DNA of 64,000 nt from contig MGCS01000013.1 of the NCBI GenBank assembly GCA_001790515.1, positions 86,874 through 150,873 on the forward strand. The letters are read 5' to 3'. Origin of the DNA: Candidatus Saccharibacteria bacterium RIFCSPHIGHO2_12_FULL_44_22 (GTDB lineage Bacteria > Patescibacteriota > Saccharimonadia > Saccharimonadales > Saccharimonadaceae). This document shows, piece after piece, positions 8,379 through 16,602 of the stretch (the first letter of the stretch is position 1; the number at the start of each line of letters is the position of its first letter). Both the position numbers and the translations under genes were made by a program. The notes below the pieces were generated by a model. That model saw nothing but the letters and a program-made list of their open reading frames with translations. It searched no databases and was not told the origin of the DNA.

Positions 8379-8978
8379 ATGAATGCACTACCGACTTACG
8401 AAGAAATTGTTTCACTTCATAAAAAACACGCACCGTCACAAGCCGCATTTGATCTCGTTTTTACACACTGCCAAATCGTTTGGGAACTTGCCGAACAACT
8501 TATCCAGAAATCGAGCCTCTCGGTAAATTCCGAACTTGTGAAAGTCGGCTGTCTATTGCATGACATTGGCGTGTATCGCCTCTATTTGCCAGATGGTGAA
8601 ATTGATCATGCAAACTACATCAAGCACGGCACTGAAGGCTACACACTTCTCAAAGAAGAAGGTTTTGACGAATTGCTTAGTCGTTTTGCGTCATGCCACA
8701 CAGGTGTTGGCTTGACTAAAGATGAGATCGAAGAGGAGGATCTCCCTATTCCTCCAGCTGACTACTTTGCTGAAACGCCGGAAGAGCAGCTTGTCATGTA
8801 TGCCGATAAGTTTCATACCAAAACAACACCACCGAAATTTATGACCGCCGATACGTACGCTGAGAAGCAGAAGAAATTTGGCGAAGAGAAGGCAGAACGG
8901 TTTAGGCAATTCCAAAAAAGGTTTGGTACTCCCAACCTCCAGGCGTTGGCTGAAAAATATGGCTCTGAAATCATCTAG
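8379..8978 (+). CDS. HD-domain phosphohydrolase
   Basis: A 199-residue HD-superfamily protein expected to be a metal-dependent phosphohydrolase acting on a nucleotide or phosphoester. Visible metal ligands include H30, the HD pair in LLHDIG (61-62), H78 in the DHANYIKHG stretch, and H-T near residue 108 (ASCHTG), with a late D (YADKFH, about 145). It resembles the stand-alone YedJ/YfbR-like group; the substrate is unknown. The ATG at 8379 is chosen over an upstream frame extension because TGA-TACAAT (8366-8371) is 7 nt before it, giving a leaderless start. A longer frame from 8301 would run through the preceding terminator. Confidence 0.85.
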   Translation: MNALPTYEEIVSLHKKHAPSQAAFDLVFTHCQIVWELAEQLIQKSSLSVNSELVKVGCLLHDIGVYRLYLPDGEIDHANYIKHGTEGYTLLKEEGFDELLSRFASCHTGVGLTKDEIEEEDLPIPPADYFAETPEEQLVMYADKFHTKTTPPKFMTADTYAEKQKKFGEEKAERFRQFQKRFGTPNLQALAEKYGSEII

Positions 8979-8984
8979 CGGGTT

Positions 8985-9060
8985 CCGAATCAAGTCCGGA
9001 ATGACACACTATAATTGAGTTAGGCATCCTAAATTCTCTGATCAAATCAGAGAATGACAG
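8985..9060. repeat. Short palindromes ending GAATGACA, between convergent genes
   Basis: Two small inverted repeats occur here: TTCCG...CGGAA (about 8983-9001), and ATTCTCTGAT-CAA-ATCAGAGAAT (9033-9055, perfect 10-bp stem). Each ends in GAATGACA, the reverse complement of the TGTCATTC end of the interspersed repeat family. They lie between the convergent HD and pepN genes and could also act as a bidirectional terminator. Confidence 0.6.
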
Positions 9061-9087
9061 TGCCATTTATATATATTTATCTAAGAC

Positions 9088-11604
9088 CTAAAGCTCTAGC
9101 AAAGCCTTCTGCACCGCATCCTTATCTCGTTCGATCAACTCAACTCGTCCCTCGATCTCTTTGATGCCAACCGTAATAGCTCGTGTCAGCGCGGGGATTT
9201 CGAGCATTGGATCGAAGAACTCATGATACTCTTCTAGTTGCTTACGTGTCACAAGTGCGCTAGCGCTATAGCGTGGATAATCATCGTATGATTTGTCGCC
9301 GCCGAATGTCTGAATGATCCAGTCCCAGTTGCCACGGATCCATTGCCATGCTGCTTTGCGGCTTTCGCGACCGCGAATTAGGTAGACAAACCAGCGCGCC
9401 GCGTCTTGAGGACGAACGGTTTGCGGATCTTTGATTGCATTAAGGAGCTCGGTAATTTTTTCAGGCACGCGTGTGCTTGTAATACCGACACAAATATCTT
9501 GTCGTAATTCACCAGATTGTGACTGTCGATAGGCTGTTAGCAGCTCATCAACGACCGTTCCGTCACCATAACGCGCAACAGAACTAATGATCAGCGGCCG
9601 TAGCTCTGGATCCAGTTCTTCAAGTGGTACGGTCGTATAATATTCGAGTGCTTTGGCAATCGCATCTTCATCTTGTGCGTACAGTTTCATGCTGATCATC
9701 GTACTGCGAAGCTTTGTATCTTCTTCGCTTTCGCCTTCGATCGGTTCCCAGCCAAGTCGCTGATATTGCTCATCAGCTAAACGTCCCGACAATGTGCGGA
9801 GTTTATCTTCGGCTTCTTTGTTGTCTTCGACAAACTTTCGCAGTTCACCTGCAGCCATAGCAACGATGTTCCAGACCGGTTCGCTCGTTTCGTTTCGATA
9901 GGCGCTAATCAGTGGTAGCAGCATGTTGCTTGTCATGACGCCACCACGTGCGAGTAGTGTTGCTTCGTCGAGTAGCTGGACGCGATCGACAGGCGATAGC
10001 TGTCCGTTGACAAGTTGTGCAATGATGTCTTTTAGGAGATCTGCGTCGTAATGAGTGATGAAATGGGCGGTGTCACCAGCGTTTAATCGGACTGATGATT
10101 CAGAAGTGTAGGTAATGGACGGCTCTGTAAGTAATTCTGGGGCAGTGGCATCACTGGCGTTTAAAGGGATCGGCCAAACTTTATTGGACGGTTCGTGCGG
10201 ACCGACAAAGAACTGCTCTTGCGACAAGGTAACCTGGTCGTCTTGTTTTTCGGCTCGCACGACAGGATAGCCGGATTGTGAAATCCAGGTGTTCATAATA
10301 CCAGCAACGTCTTTGCCACTAGCTGCGCCTAGTTCTGTCCACAAATCGTCGCCGACGGTGTTTTTGTAGGCATGTTTTTGGAAATATGATTTCAGGCCTG
10401 TTTGGAATGCATCGTTTCCGATGAATGTCTGGATCATGCGCAGCAAACGTGCACCCTTTGCATAAACAATCGCACCATCAAATAGCGTACTGATCTCGTC
10501 TGGATGGTTCACGTCTACTTGAACAGCCTGGACACCATCAAGCGCGTCACGTCGCAGCGCCATAATACTTTCGTTCGTCGCAAAATCAAGCCAGATGTTC
10601 CATTCTGGATGAAGCGCATCGATAGCCAGGTATTCCATCAGTGTCGCAAAACTTTCGTTCAGCCATAGGTCATTCCACCACTGCATCGTAACGAGGTTGC
10701 CGAACCACTGATGCGCGAGTTCGTGAGCAATGACGGTCGCGATATATTGCCGACTACTGATGCTGGTGGTCGCAGGATCAGCCAGTAGCGCGATCTCGCG
10801 GTAGGTAATCAGCCCCCAGTTTTCCATTGCGCCACTGCTAAAATCTGGCAGCGCAACATGATCGGACTTTGGTAACGGGTAAGGTGTGCCAAAATAGTCA
10901 TTGTAGAATTCGATCGATCGCACGGCAATATCGAGTGCAAAATCAAGGCTAGCTGCGGGCTGTGCAGGTGTTGCCCAGACATTCACTTCGACACCGTCTT
11001 TGGTTTTGGCGGTTTTGCTTTGCAATTCACCGACGACAAACGCCAGTAGGTAGGTACTCATACGTGGTGTTGTGTCGAATTTTGTAATAAGGTTGCGGCC
11101 GTCAGCGTCCTGGTAGTTGATTGGCATGTTGCCTAGTACTGACACTGCATCTGGTGTGGTAAGCGTAACGTCAAAAGTGGCTTTTGCGGCGGGTTCGTCG
11201 ATACATGGAAATACCTCGCGTGCATGGTGACTTTCGAACTGGGTCGCAATCAGTTCTTTGCGCGTACCGGCATGCTCGTAATAGCAAGGGTACATACCGT
11301 GCATAGCGTCGGTGATTTTACCGTTAAAGCTGACCACGGCGATGTGATCGCCTGGTTGCAAACCTTCTTTAGTGATAGTCATTTCATCGTTTTCGCCAGT
11401 TGTGAAGTTTGCTGCTTGTCCATCGACGACGACAGAATCAATTGATAGGTCTTTGGCATGAAGTGAGATACCTGATGCGATGTCGGTCATAGTGCCGTGA
11501 ATCGTCACGATGCCATGAAATGACCGATCTTGCTGATTGATATCAAGGGATAGTTCGTAATGGTTTGGAACAAATTGGTCAATTAATCGTGAAACTGTAT
11601 GCAT
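9088..11604 (-). CDS. pepN: M1-family aminopeptidase N
   Basis: An 838-residue zinc aminopeptidase that removes N-terminal residues from peptides. For an organism without visible amino-acid biosynthesis it would help recycle host-derived peptides. The GAMENWG substrate-binding motif is at residues 258-264. The zinc site HELAH is at 294-298, with the third ligand E317 in NESFA. A C-terminal helical (ERAP1-like) domain of about 300 residues follows. There is no signal peptide, so it is cytoplasmic. The start at 11604 is chosen because TATAAT on the minus strand (11617-11612) is 7 nt upstream; a 46-residue upstream extension would overlap the divergent gene. Confidence 0.95.
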   Translation of the reverse strand: MHTVSRLIDQFVPNHYELSLDINQQDRSFHGIVTIHGTMTDIASGISLHAKDLSIDSVVVDGQAANFTTGENDEMTITKEGLQPGDHIAVVSFNGKITDAMHGMYPCYYEHAGTRKELIATQFESHHAREVFPCIDEPAAKATFDVTLTTPDAVSVLGNMPINYQDADGRNLITKFDTTPRMSTYLLAFVVGELQSKTAKTKDGVEVNVWATPAQPAASLDFALDIAVRSIEFYNDYFGTPYPLPKSDHVALPDFSSGAMENWGLITYREIALLADPATTSISSRQYIATVIAHELAHQWFGNLVTMQWWNDLWLNESFATLMEYLAIDALHPEWNIWLDFATNESIMALRRDALDGVQAVQVDVNHPDEISTLFDGAIVYAKGARLLRMIQTFIGNDAFQTGLKSYFQKHAYKNTVGDDLWTELGAASGKDVAGIMNTWISQSGYPVVRAEKQDDQVTLSQEQFFVGPHEPSNKVWPIPLNASDATAPELLTEPSITYTSESSVRLNAGDTAHFITHYDADLLKDIIAQLVNGQLSPVDRVQLLDEATLLARGGVMTSNMLLPLISAYRNETSEPVWNIVAMAAGELRKFVEDNKEAEDKLRTLSGRLADEQYQRLGWEPIEGESEEDTKLRSTMISMKLYAQDEDAIAKALEYYTTVPLEELDPELRPLIISSVARYGDGTVVDELLTAYRQSQSGELRQDICVGITSTRVPEKITELLNAIKDPQTVRPQDAARWFVYLIRGRESRKAAWQWIRGNWDWIIQTFGGDKSYDDYPRYSASALVTRKQLEEYHEFFDPMLEIPALTRAITVGIKEIEGRVELIERDKDAVQKALLEL

Positions 11605-11623
11605 ATATACTATTATACAGGAT
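11605..11623. promoter_or_regulatory. Overlapping bidirectional -10 element
   Basis: The bases 11611-11617 read TATTAT(A) on the plus strand and (TA)TAAT on the minus strand. They give a -10 box in each direction, each 7 nt from its start codon (ATG 11624 plus, ATG 11604 minus). Clear -35 boxes are not visible. The two start codons are only 19 nt apart. Confidence 0.6.
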
Positions 11624-12322
11624 ATGGGTAACGCTTTTCGGGTTCGTCGGGTAATTGTTGGGTTAGCATCGCTTATATGTCTGGCAACTATTGTCACGCA
11701 GTCGCCTGATTCGTGGCAGCCGACTCTCCCTACTACCTCCACATCGTCAGAGGTGGCAACGGGTCAGGCGTCTGAAGAACTAGCGCAGCTACCAACCAAA
11801 GGTCGTGCACCAAAAACTGGCTATACAAGGGCGCAATTTGGCGATGGCTGGGCGATGAAGCTGGGGTGCGACATGCGAAACATCATCTTGAACCGTGACA
11901 TGCGGGATGTTGTAATGGGCGATGGCTGTAAAGTTGTGTCTGGCCTATTCAGTGATCCGTATACGGGCAGTACTATTCAATTTACACGAGGAGCCAGTAC
12001 GAGTGCTGATGTGCAGATTGATCATGTCGTGGCGCTCAGTAACGCATGGCAGACGGGTGCGCAGCAGCTAACTCCACAGCAGCGCATAGAACTTGCCAAT
12101 GACCCGTTAAATCTATTAGCATCAGACGGCAAAGCAAATCAAGAAAAATCAGATGGCGATGCGGCGACATGGCTGCCATCGAACAAAGCGTTTCGCTGTC
12201 AATATGTTGCGCGGCAAATCGCCGTCAAACGAAAGTATACGTTATGGGTAACAACGGCGGAGCGTGATGTGATGAATGCGGTTTTGGCGAAGTGTTCAGG
12301 GCAATTGTTACCAAAAGAATGA
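11624..12322 (+). CDS. Secreted or membrane-anchored HNH endonuclease (DUF1524-like)
   Basis: A 232-residue protein with an N-terminal hydrophobic segment (about residues 9-25) after basic residues, suggesting export or anchoring. A low-complexity Thr/Ser linker follows. The C-terminal half carries the DUF1524/GmrSD-type HNH core: DHVVALSNAW at 133-142 (D133, H134), then DPLNLLASDGKANQEKSD (160-177) with the N and K that complete the metal/nucleic-acid site. It probably cuts nucleic acids outside the cell. A nutrient or DNA-uptake role is inference. Cysteines at about 82, 102, 192 and 225 could form disulfides. It shares a tight divergent promoter with pepN. Confidence 0.85.
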   Translation: MGNAFRVRRVIVGLASLICLATIVTQSPDSWQPTLPTTSTSSEVATGQASEELAQLPTKGRAPKTGYTRAQFGDGWAMKLGCDMRNIILNRDMRDVVMGDGCKVVSGLFSDPYTGSTIQFTRGASTSADVQIDHVVALSNAWQTGAQQLTPQQRIELANDPLNLLASDGKANQEKSDGDAATWLPSNKAFRCQYVARQIAVKRKYTLWVTTAERDVMNAVLAKCSGQLLPKE

Positions 12323-12457
12323 TAACGGCCAGTATTTTATTGTAGCGCGACTATCTGCTTCTAGCCATTACCGCAATCATGTATACTGAAGGCAAGTTAC
12401 TATGTACCAAATTAATAAATATGCAGACTCGAGAGGATTCAAGGGTTCAAACACATC

Positions 12458-14590
12458 ATGGCACGCTTACCACAACCAGGAGGAGATGCAGGGAATTGGG
12501 GAGATATTCTTAATGGCTATCTCAATCAATCTCACAACGCAGACGGGACGCTCAAAGATAACTCAGTAGGTTCGACACAACTTCAAGACAATTCCGTTAC
12601 GGCAATAACGCTCGCGCCAAATAGCGTCACTAGTACCGCCCTTGCAGCTGATTCAGTTTCAAAGAGTCAACTTCAGTCAGTATTGAGGACTGAGATAGAC
12701 GACAAGCTCACTCGAGCTGTTGCTGACAATACTTATGCATCCATAGACGTAGTCGGTTCGGGTATCTCGCTGCAGGTCGATGATGCTATCGGCGAATACA
12801 GCTGGAACTTTCCTGCTGCCAGCTACCGGGCTGATCCGTCGCCGCGTACACTTTTCGGTGCAACCTCATCAACGGGCGAGATTCTGTACTGTCACCTCGA
12901 TCACAGCACCGGCAAGGTTCGCCGCCAAGTCATCGGAACAAGTATTGTGGACGATCACCACGTCCCAGCGATCTCTGCGCCTGTTGGCGGCGCAATGTTG
13001 GCATCGTGGACTGATCACAATATCAACAATAACGTGTGGTTTCGTGTTGGTGACGCATCGGGCGACCCTGATACCTTCGGCCCCTTACGGTCGTACAACG
13101 CGGGCGGACTTGCTTCCTATCAGGCATTAATCCGTAACCCCGCTAACCTCAATGAGGTATGGATGCTATGCCGCACTTGGCCTACGTCCTCTCCGTACAA
13201 TTGGATTATTGTCAAGGGTACTATCAACCCTGCCACGAACGACATCGCTTGGGGGACTCGACGTAAACTCATCGAATTTGCAACAGGCGATCAGGGGTAT
13301 ATTATGATCTCCCTCGCCACCCTGTCCGGAAACTACGGCATTCGGTTTGCGGTCACTGGAAACCCCATCAATGGCACTTTGCATACTGTGTACTATGCGT
13401 CGATTGATCTTGTCACAGGCGCAGTTAGTTCCCCCGGTAAGACGCTGACTCACAATGTCATAGACGGAACCTTGTTGCCATTGACTCCGGGTGATCTCGA
13501 TGTCGCATTTACTCCTCCAGTTGGGCATACGACACGTTTGTTTGCTGTCCGGGGTGACAATGCCGACCCCGCCGTGGCGATTGCAACGTGGAACCCTGCC
13601 TCGTCTGTATCTCCTACGAACTATTATCACTGCGCTCGCAGCGCGGCAGCTGAACCCGGCATGCGCCTAGCGTCGACTACATCGTATGTCTCAACCCCGG
13701 TAAGCTCTGCTATGAATGTTATGACCTTGTCTGTGCGTCTCAAGCTTAAACTCGATGCTACGAATATTTCGCAGAACCTCGTACGTAGGTTCGTTACTGT
13801 GGGCGACCAGCGGGCGTGGCAATTATCGCTGACCGCCGGTGGTGCAATCCGATTCCAGTGGTTCCCTACGGGCACATCGACTGCGCTTACTCAGGATTCG
13901 GCTCCGCATGGATTTGTGGCTGATACTGAGTATTACCTGCGTGTCGACTTTGATCCCGCAACTAGATCGACGTCGTTTTATACATCAACTGACGATGGCA
14001 TGACATGGACACAGTTGGGTGTCACGACAACTGGCGTAGCGACCGTTCTCTTTCACGGCACCGCACCGCTAGAGATCGGGTCTGTTACTAACGCAGCTCG
14101 TGGCACCGTCAAGAAGATGGTGATGCAGACTATTGCAGGGGCGATCGTCGCCTCGCAAGACTTCACTAGCCCAGTGCTATGGGCGAACGGTGATGGGGCA
14201 GGTGCAACATCGACAGACTCGCAAGGAAACGTGTGGACGCTGGCCGGGAGTGCTGGAGTCAGTATTGACGGCTGGCAGAATCAGGCGCTCGGCGAGGCAG
14301 GGCAAGCGTTCAGTATGCAGTCTGGTTCGCGTTATGTCGGCGGCATAGCATACCCGACCCCTGCTAAGGGTGATTTGCTGTACGTGTGTCGTCAACTTGT
14401 CGGCACTTCGACATTAGAGAAGGCATCGAAGGCTTCTGGTGTGTGGGTGTACCGAAAGCTGGACGAATCCGAGAGTGTGCTCGCTCGGCCTATGTCGATC
14501 CTTGATCAGGGTCCGCTCGAAACCCTCTATTCGGTAATCACAGATTATACTAGTTTTCAGGACTTCGAATCGAACTATAGGGGCATCTGA
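12458..14590 (+). CDS. Large tail-fibre-like / beta-propeller surface protein
   Basis: A 710-residue protein without a signal peptide. The first 20 residues (LPQPGGDAGNWGDILNGYL) and the following repeats (NSVGSTQLQDNSVT..., about 35-75) resemble the N-terminal adaptor and short repeats of phage tail fibres, and of a protein type often met in Saccharibacteria. Residues about 120-400 look like a beta-propeller with BNR-like features, and about 420-590 like a LamG/concanavalin-type jelly roll. It is more GC-rich than its neighbours. It stands alone, with a -10 TATACT near 12384 and no phage gene nearby. Binding to a host-cell glycan is a reasonable guess only. Confidence 0.7.
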   Translation: MARLPQPGGDAGNWGDILNGYLNQSHNADGTLKDNSVGSTQLQDNSVTAITLAPNSVTSTALAADSVSKSQLQSVLRTEIDDKLTRAVADNTYASIDVVGSGISLQVDDAIGEYSWNFPAASYRADPSPRTLFGATSSTGEILYCHLDHSTGKVRRQVIGTSIVDDHHVPAISAPVGGAMLASWTDHNINNNVWFRVGDASGDPDTFGPLRSYNAGGLASYQALIRNPANLNEVWMLCRTWPTSSPYNWIIVKGTINPATNDIAWGTRRKLIEFATGDQGYIMISLATLSGNYGIRFAVTGNPINGTLHTVYYASIDLVTGAVSSPGKTLTHNVIDGTLLPLTPGDLDVAFTPPVGHTTRLFAVRGDNADPAVAIATWNPASSVSPTNYYHCARSAAAEPGMRLASTTSYVSTPVSSAMNVMTLSVRLKLKLDATNISQNLVRRFVTVGDQRAWQLSLTAGGAIRFQWFPTGTSTALTQDSAPHGFVADTEYYLRVDFDPATRSTSFYTSTDDGMTWTQLGVTTTGVATVLFHGTAPLEIGSVTNAARGTVKKMVMQTIAGAIVASQDFTSPVLWANGDGAGATSTDSQGNVWTLAGSAGVSIDGWQNQALGEAGQAFSMQSGSRYVGGIAYPTPAKGDLLYVCRQLVGTSTLEKASKASGVWVYRKLDESESVLARPMSILDQGPLETLYSVITDYTSFQDFESNYRGI

Positions 14591-14735
14591 CTCGGATATA
14601 AGGTGATGATTTATAGATTTATCCTTGAAGAATGTTAATTTTTACCAGTCCGAATATAAACGAAAATGTATACGAACTTAATCTTCAAAACTCTTACTAA
14701 AATAGGTATTTGACTTTTATGGGGTGATCTAGTGG

Positions 14736-15173
14736 TCAGTATTGTCCATTGATGCGCCTGTTGACAGTGTTAATCTTGTTTCGATGTCGACGAACTTCTG
14801 CAGATTCTTTAACTCGATGAAATAATGATCGCTTTGGTTTTTGTGCAGCCATACGATCAAGTTTTTGAATGTATACGACTTCTTCGGGGGTAAACCCGTC
14901 GAATAGGCTATCATCTGTCGAAGTTGAATATGCGGCATTCGATGTCGCATTGACTGCCGCTGCTGTAGAATGCTGTACAGTGTCATGCTCAACTGAGGCG
15001 TCTGCACGCTTCATCAGTTCATCGCGAGCTTCTTTGATACGTGCGAATGCTTCGGCTGCTTCTGGTGAATCGCTGTGATCTGGGTGTGTTTCTAAGGCAG
15101 CTTTGCGAAAAGCTTGCTGAATCTCTTCTTTTGGCGCGTTCGCTGACACGCCAAGAATCTGATTATGGTTCAT
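14736..15173 (-). CDS. Short J-domain (DnaJ-like) protein
   Basis: A 145-residue protein whose first about 60 residues form a J domain: ILGVSANAPKEEIQQAFRK, then the HPD motif at 30-32 that stimulates DnaK ATPase, and helix IV. It lacks the Gly/Phe region, zinc-finger and C-terminal substrate domains of true DnaJ. An Ala/Thr/Ser-rich linker leads to a basic tail (KPKRSLFHRVK). It is a specialised co-chaperone rather than housekeeping DnaJ. TATAAT (minus strand 15185-15180) is 6 nt before the ATG, indicating a leaderless mRNA. Confidence 0.88.
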   Translation of the reverse strand: MNHNQILGVSANAPKEEIQQAFRKAALETHPDHSDSPEAAEAFARIKEARDELMKRADASVEHDTVQHSTAAAVNATSNAAYSTSTDDSLFDGFTPEEVVYIQKLDRMAAQKPKRSLFHRVKESAEVRRHRNKINTVNRRINGQY

Positions 15174-15223
15174 ACTACTATTATATACTAAAATGCTTAT
15201 GATTGCAATATTAACGGCGGACG

Positions 15224-15252
15224 TTGTCGTTGATTAAATAGCGTGCTATAAT
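15224..15252 (+). promoter_or_regulatory. nusA promoter
   Basis: TTGTCG (15224-15229), a 17-nt spacer ending in the extended -10 TGC, and a consensus TATAAT (15247-15252). The predicted leader is about 55 nt and contains AAAGGA just before the nusA ATG. Confidence 0.75.
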
Positions 15253-15314
15253 AGTGATAGTACAGTATTCCGGCCAACAGGTCGGATTTTTTCATAAAGA
15301 AAGGATCTAAACAT

Positions 15315-16439
15315 ATGGATGATATTAATGTAAAACAGCTAACCCTAGCTGTGCGAACCATCGCCGAAGAAAAGAATTTACCAGAAGAGGTAGTATTAAG
15401 TGTCATCGAACAGGCTATTGCTGCTGCATGGCGCCGTGACAACGGTGAGCGCGATCAAGAAGTGCGCGCAGAACTAAACACGGTAGACGGAACAGCAAAC
15501 GTGTTTGTATCACGCGAAGTTGTAGAGCTCGTCGGGAGTGATACTGTCGAAGTGAGCCTAGAGGACGCTAAAAAGGTAAAAGCGGATGCCGTACTTGGTG
15601 ACTTTATCGAAGAAAAATACGAAGTAACAAGCTTCGGTCGTGTTGCGGCTCAGACAGCAAAGCAGGTTGTCTTGCAACGACTACGTGAAGCGGAGCGCGA
15701 AGTCGTGCTAGCTGAATATGAAGACAAAATCGGGACGGTTGTCACTGGTACTGTTCAGCGTGTCGAACCTCGCGTTGTACGTGTCGAACTCGGTAAAGCA
15801 ACAGGAATTATCCCACAAAGCGAACAAATCCAGGGTGAATTCTATAGCATTGGTAGTCGCATCAAGGTATTTATCAAGGATATTGAGCGCGACAATCGTG
15901 GCCCACAGCTAATTCTTAGTCGTGGAAACGAAGCGTTTGTTGACTATCTTTTCCGTCAGGAAGTTCCAGAAATGGAAACTGGCGCCGTAGAGATCAAAGC
16001 AATCGCACGTGAAGCTGGACGTCGCACGAAACTAGCAGTCAATAGTACTGTATCTGGTGTTGATCCAGTTGGTACGTTTGTCGGTGGCCACGGTACTCGC
16101 GTTCAGGCTGTCATGAATGAAATCGGTGATCAAGAAAAAGTCGACATCATTACTTTCGACGAAAACAGCGAACAGTTTATCCGTAACGCGCTGAGTCCAG
16201 CTGAAGTGGTAAAAGTAGAGATCGACGAGAAGGAAAAGCGTGCGCGTGTATTCGTTGCCGAAGACCAGCAATCGATTGCGATTGGTCGTGGCGGGCAGAA
16301 TGTACGCCTGGCTAGTCGTTTGACTGGATACGAACTGGATATCGAAACAGCAGTTCCAGAAAAGCCAGCAGCAGCTGCGCCTAAAAAGAACATCGAAGAC
16401 AGTTTGCTAAATGCGGTTGAGGAATCAACAGAAGAGTAG
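15315..16439 (+). CDS. nusA: Transcription termination/antitermination factor NusA
   Basis: NusA binds RNA polymerase and nascent RNA to modulate pausing, termination and antitermination. The 374-residue protein has the N-terminal polymerase-binding domain (about 1-130), an S1 domain (about 135-200, GTVVTGTVQRVEPRVVRVELG), and two KH domains (about 205-340, with GGHGTRVQAV and GRGGQNVRLASRL as GXXG-type loops). The E. coli C-terminal acidic repeats are absent, as in many bacteria. The usual rimP, rbfA and infB partners are not adjacent; clpC follows instead, under its own promoter. AAAGGATC precedes the ATG. Confidence 0.96.
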   Translation: MDDINVKQLTLAVRTIAEEKNLPEEVVLSVIEQAIAAAWRRDNGERDQEVRAELNTVDGTANVFVSREVVELVGSDTVEVSLEDAKKVKADAVLGDFIEEKYEVTSFGRVAAQTAKQVVLQRLREAEREVVLAEYEDKIGTVVTGTVQRVEPRVVRVELGKATGIIPQSEQIQGEFYSIGSRIKVFIKDIERDNRGPQLILSRGNEAFVDYLFRQEVPEMETGAVEIKAIAREAGRRTKLAVNSTVSGVDPVGTFVGGHGTRVQAVMNEIGDQEKVDIITFDENSEQFIRNALSPAEVVKVEIDEKEKRARVFVAEDQQSIAIGRGGQNVRLASRLTGYELDIETAVPEKPAAAAPKKNIEDSLLNAVEESTEE

Positions 16440-16494
16440 GCTGTTGAACGCGACGCCCGGTACGGCGGTATTAATAGTTGCCTACAGAATAATA

Positions 16495-16521
16495 TTAGCA
16501 CTCGCTTGACGTGAGTGCTAA
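16495..16521. promoter_or_regulatory. CIRCE operator upstream of clpC (perfect consensus)
   Basis: TTAGCACTC-N9-GAGTGCTAA matches the CIRCE consensus at all 18 positions. The palindrome extends by AATA/TATT on either side. CIRCE is the operator of the heat-shock repressor HrcA. It covers the -35 box of the clpC promoter, so repressor binding should block polymerase. No hrcA lies in the window. Confidence 0.95.
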
Positions 16522-16534
16522 TATTTTTTATACT
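16506..16534 (+). promoter_or_regulatory. clpC promoter
   Basis: TTGACG (16506-16511), a 17-nt spacer and TATACT (16529-16534). The -35 lies in the CIRCE loop. The predicted leader is about 60 nt with AGAGAGGA upstream of the ATG. Confidence 0.85.
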
Positions 16535-16602
16535 TAGTATAGTAACCGTTTAAAGTCGCAAATATGCTTGCGTCTAAGTAAGAGAGGATTGATAATAGGT
16601 AT

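Noticed and set aside
12458..14590. Prophage remnant
   Set aside because: Only the tail-fibre-like protein is present. There is no integrase, capsid, portal or lysis gene on either side, so a phage origin of the locus cannot be supported.
16436..16485. nusA terminator formed by GTAGGC/GCCTAC
   Set aside because: The arms are far apart and no T-tract follows. The clpC promoter and CIRCE begin immediately after, so termination here is unsupported.
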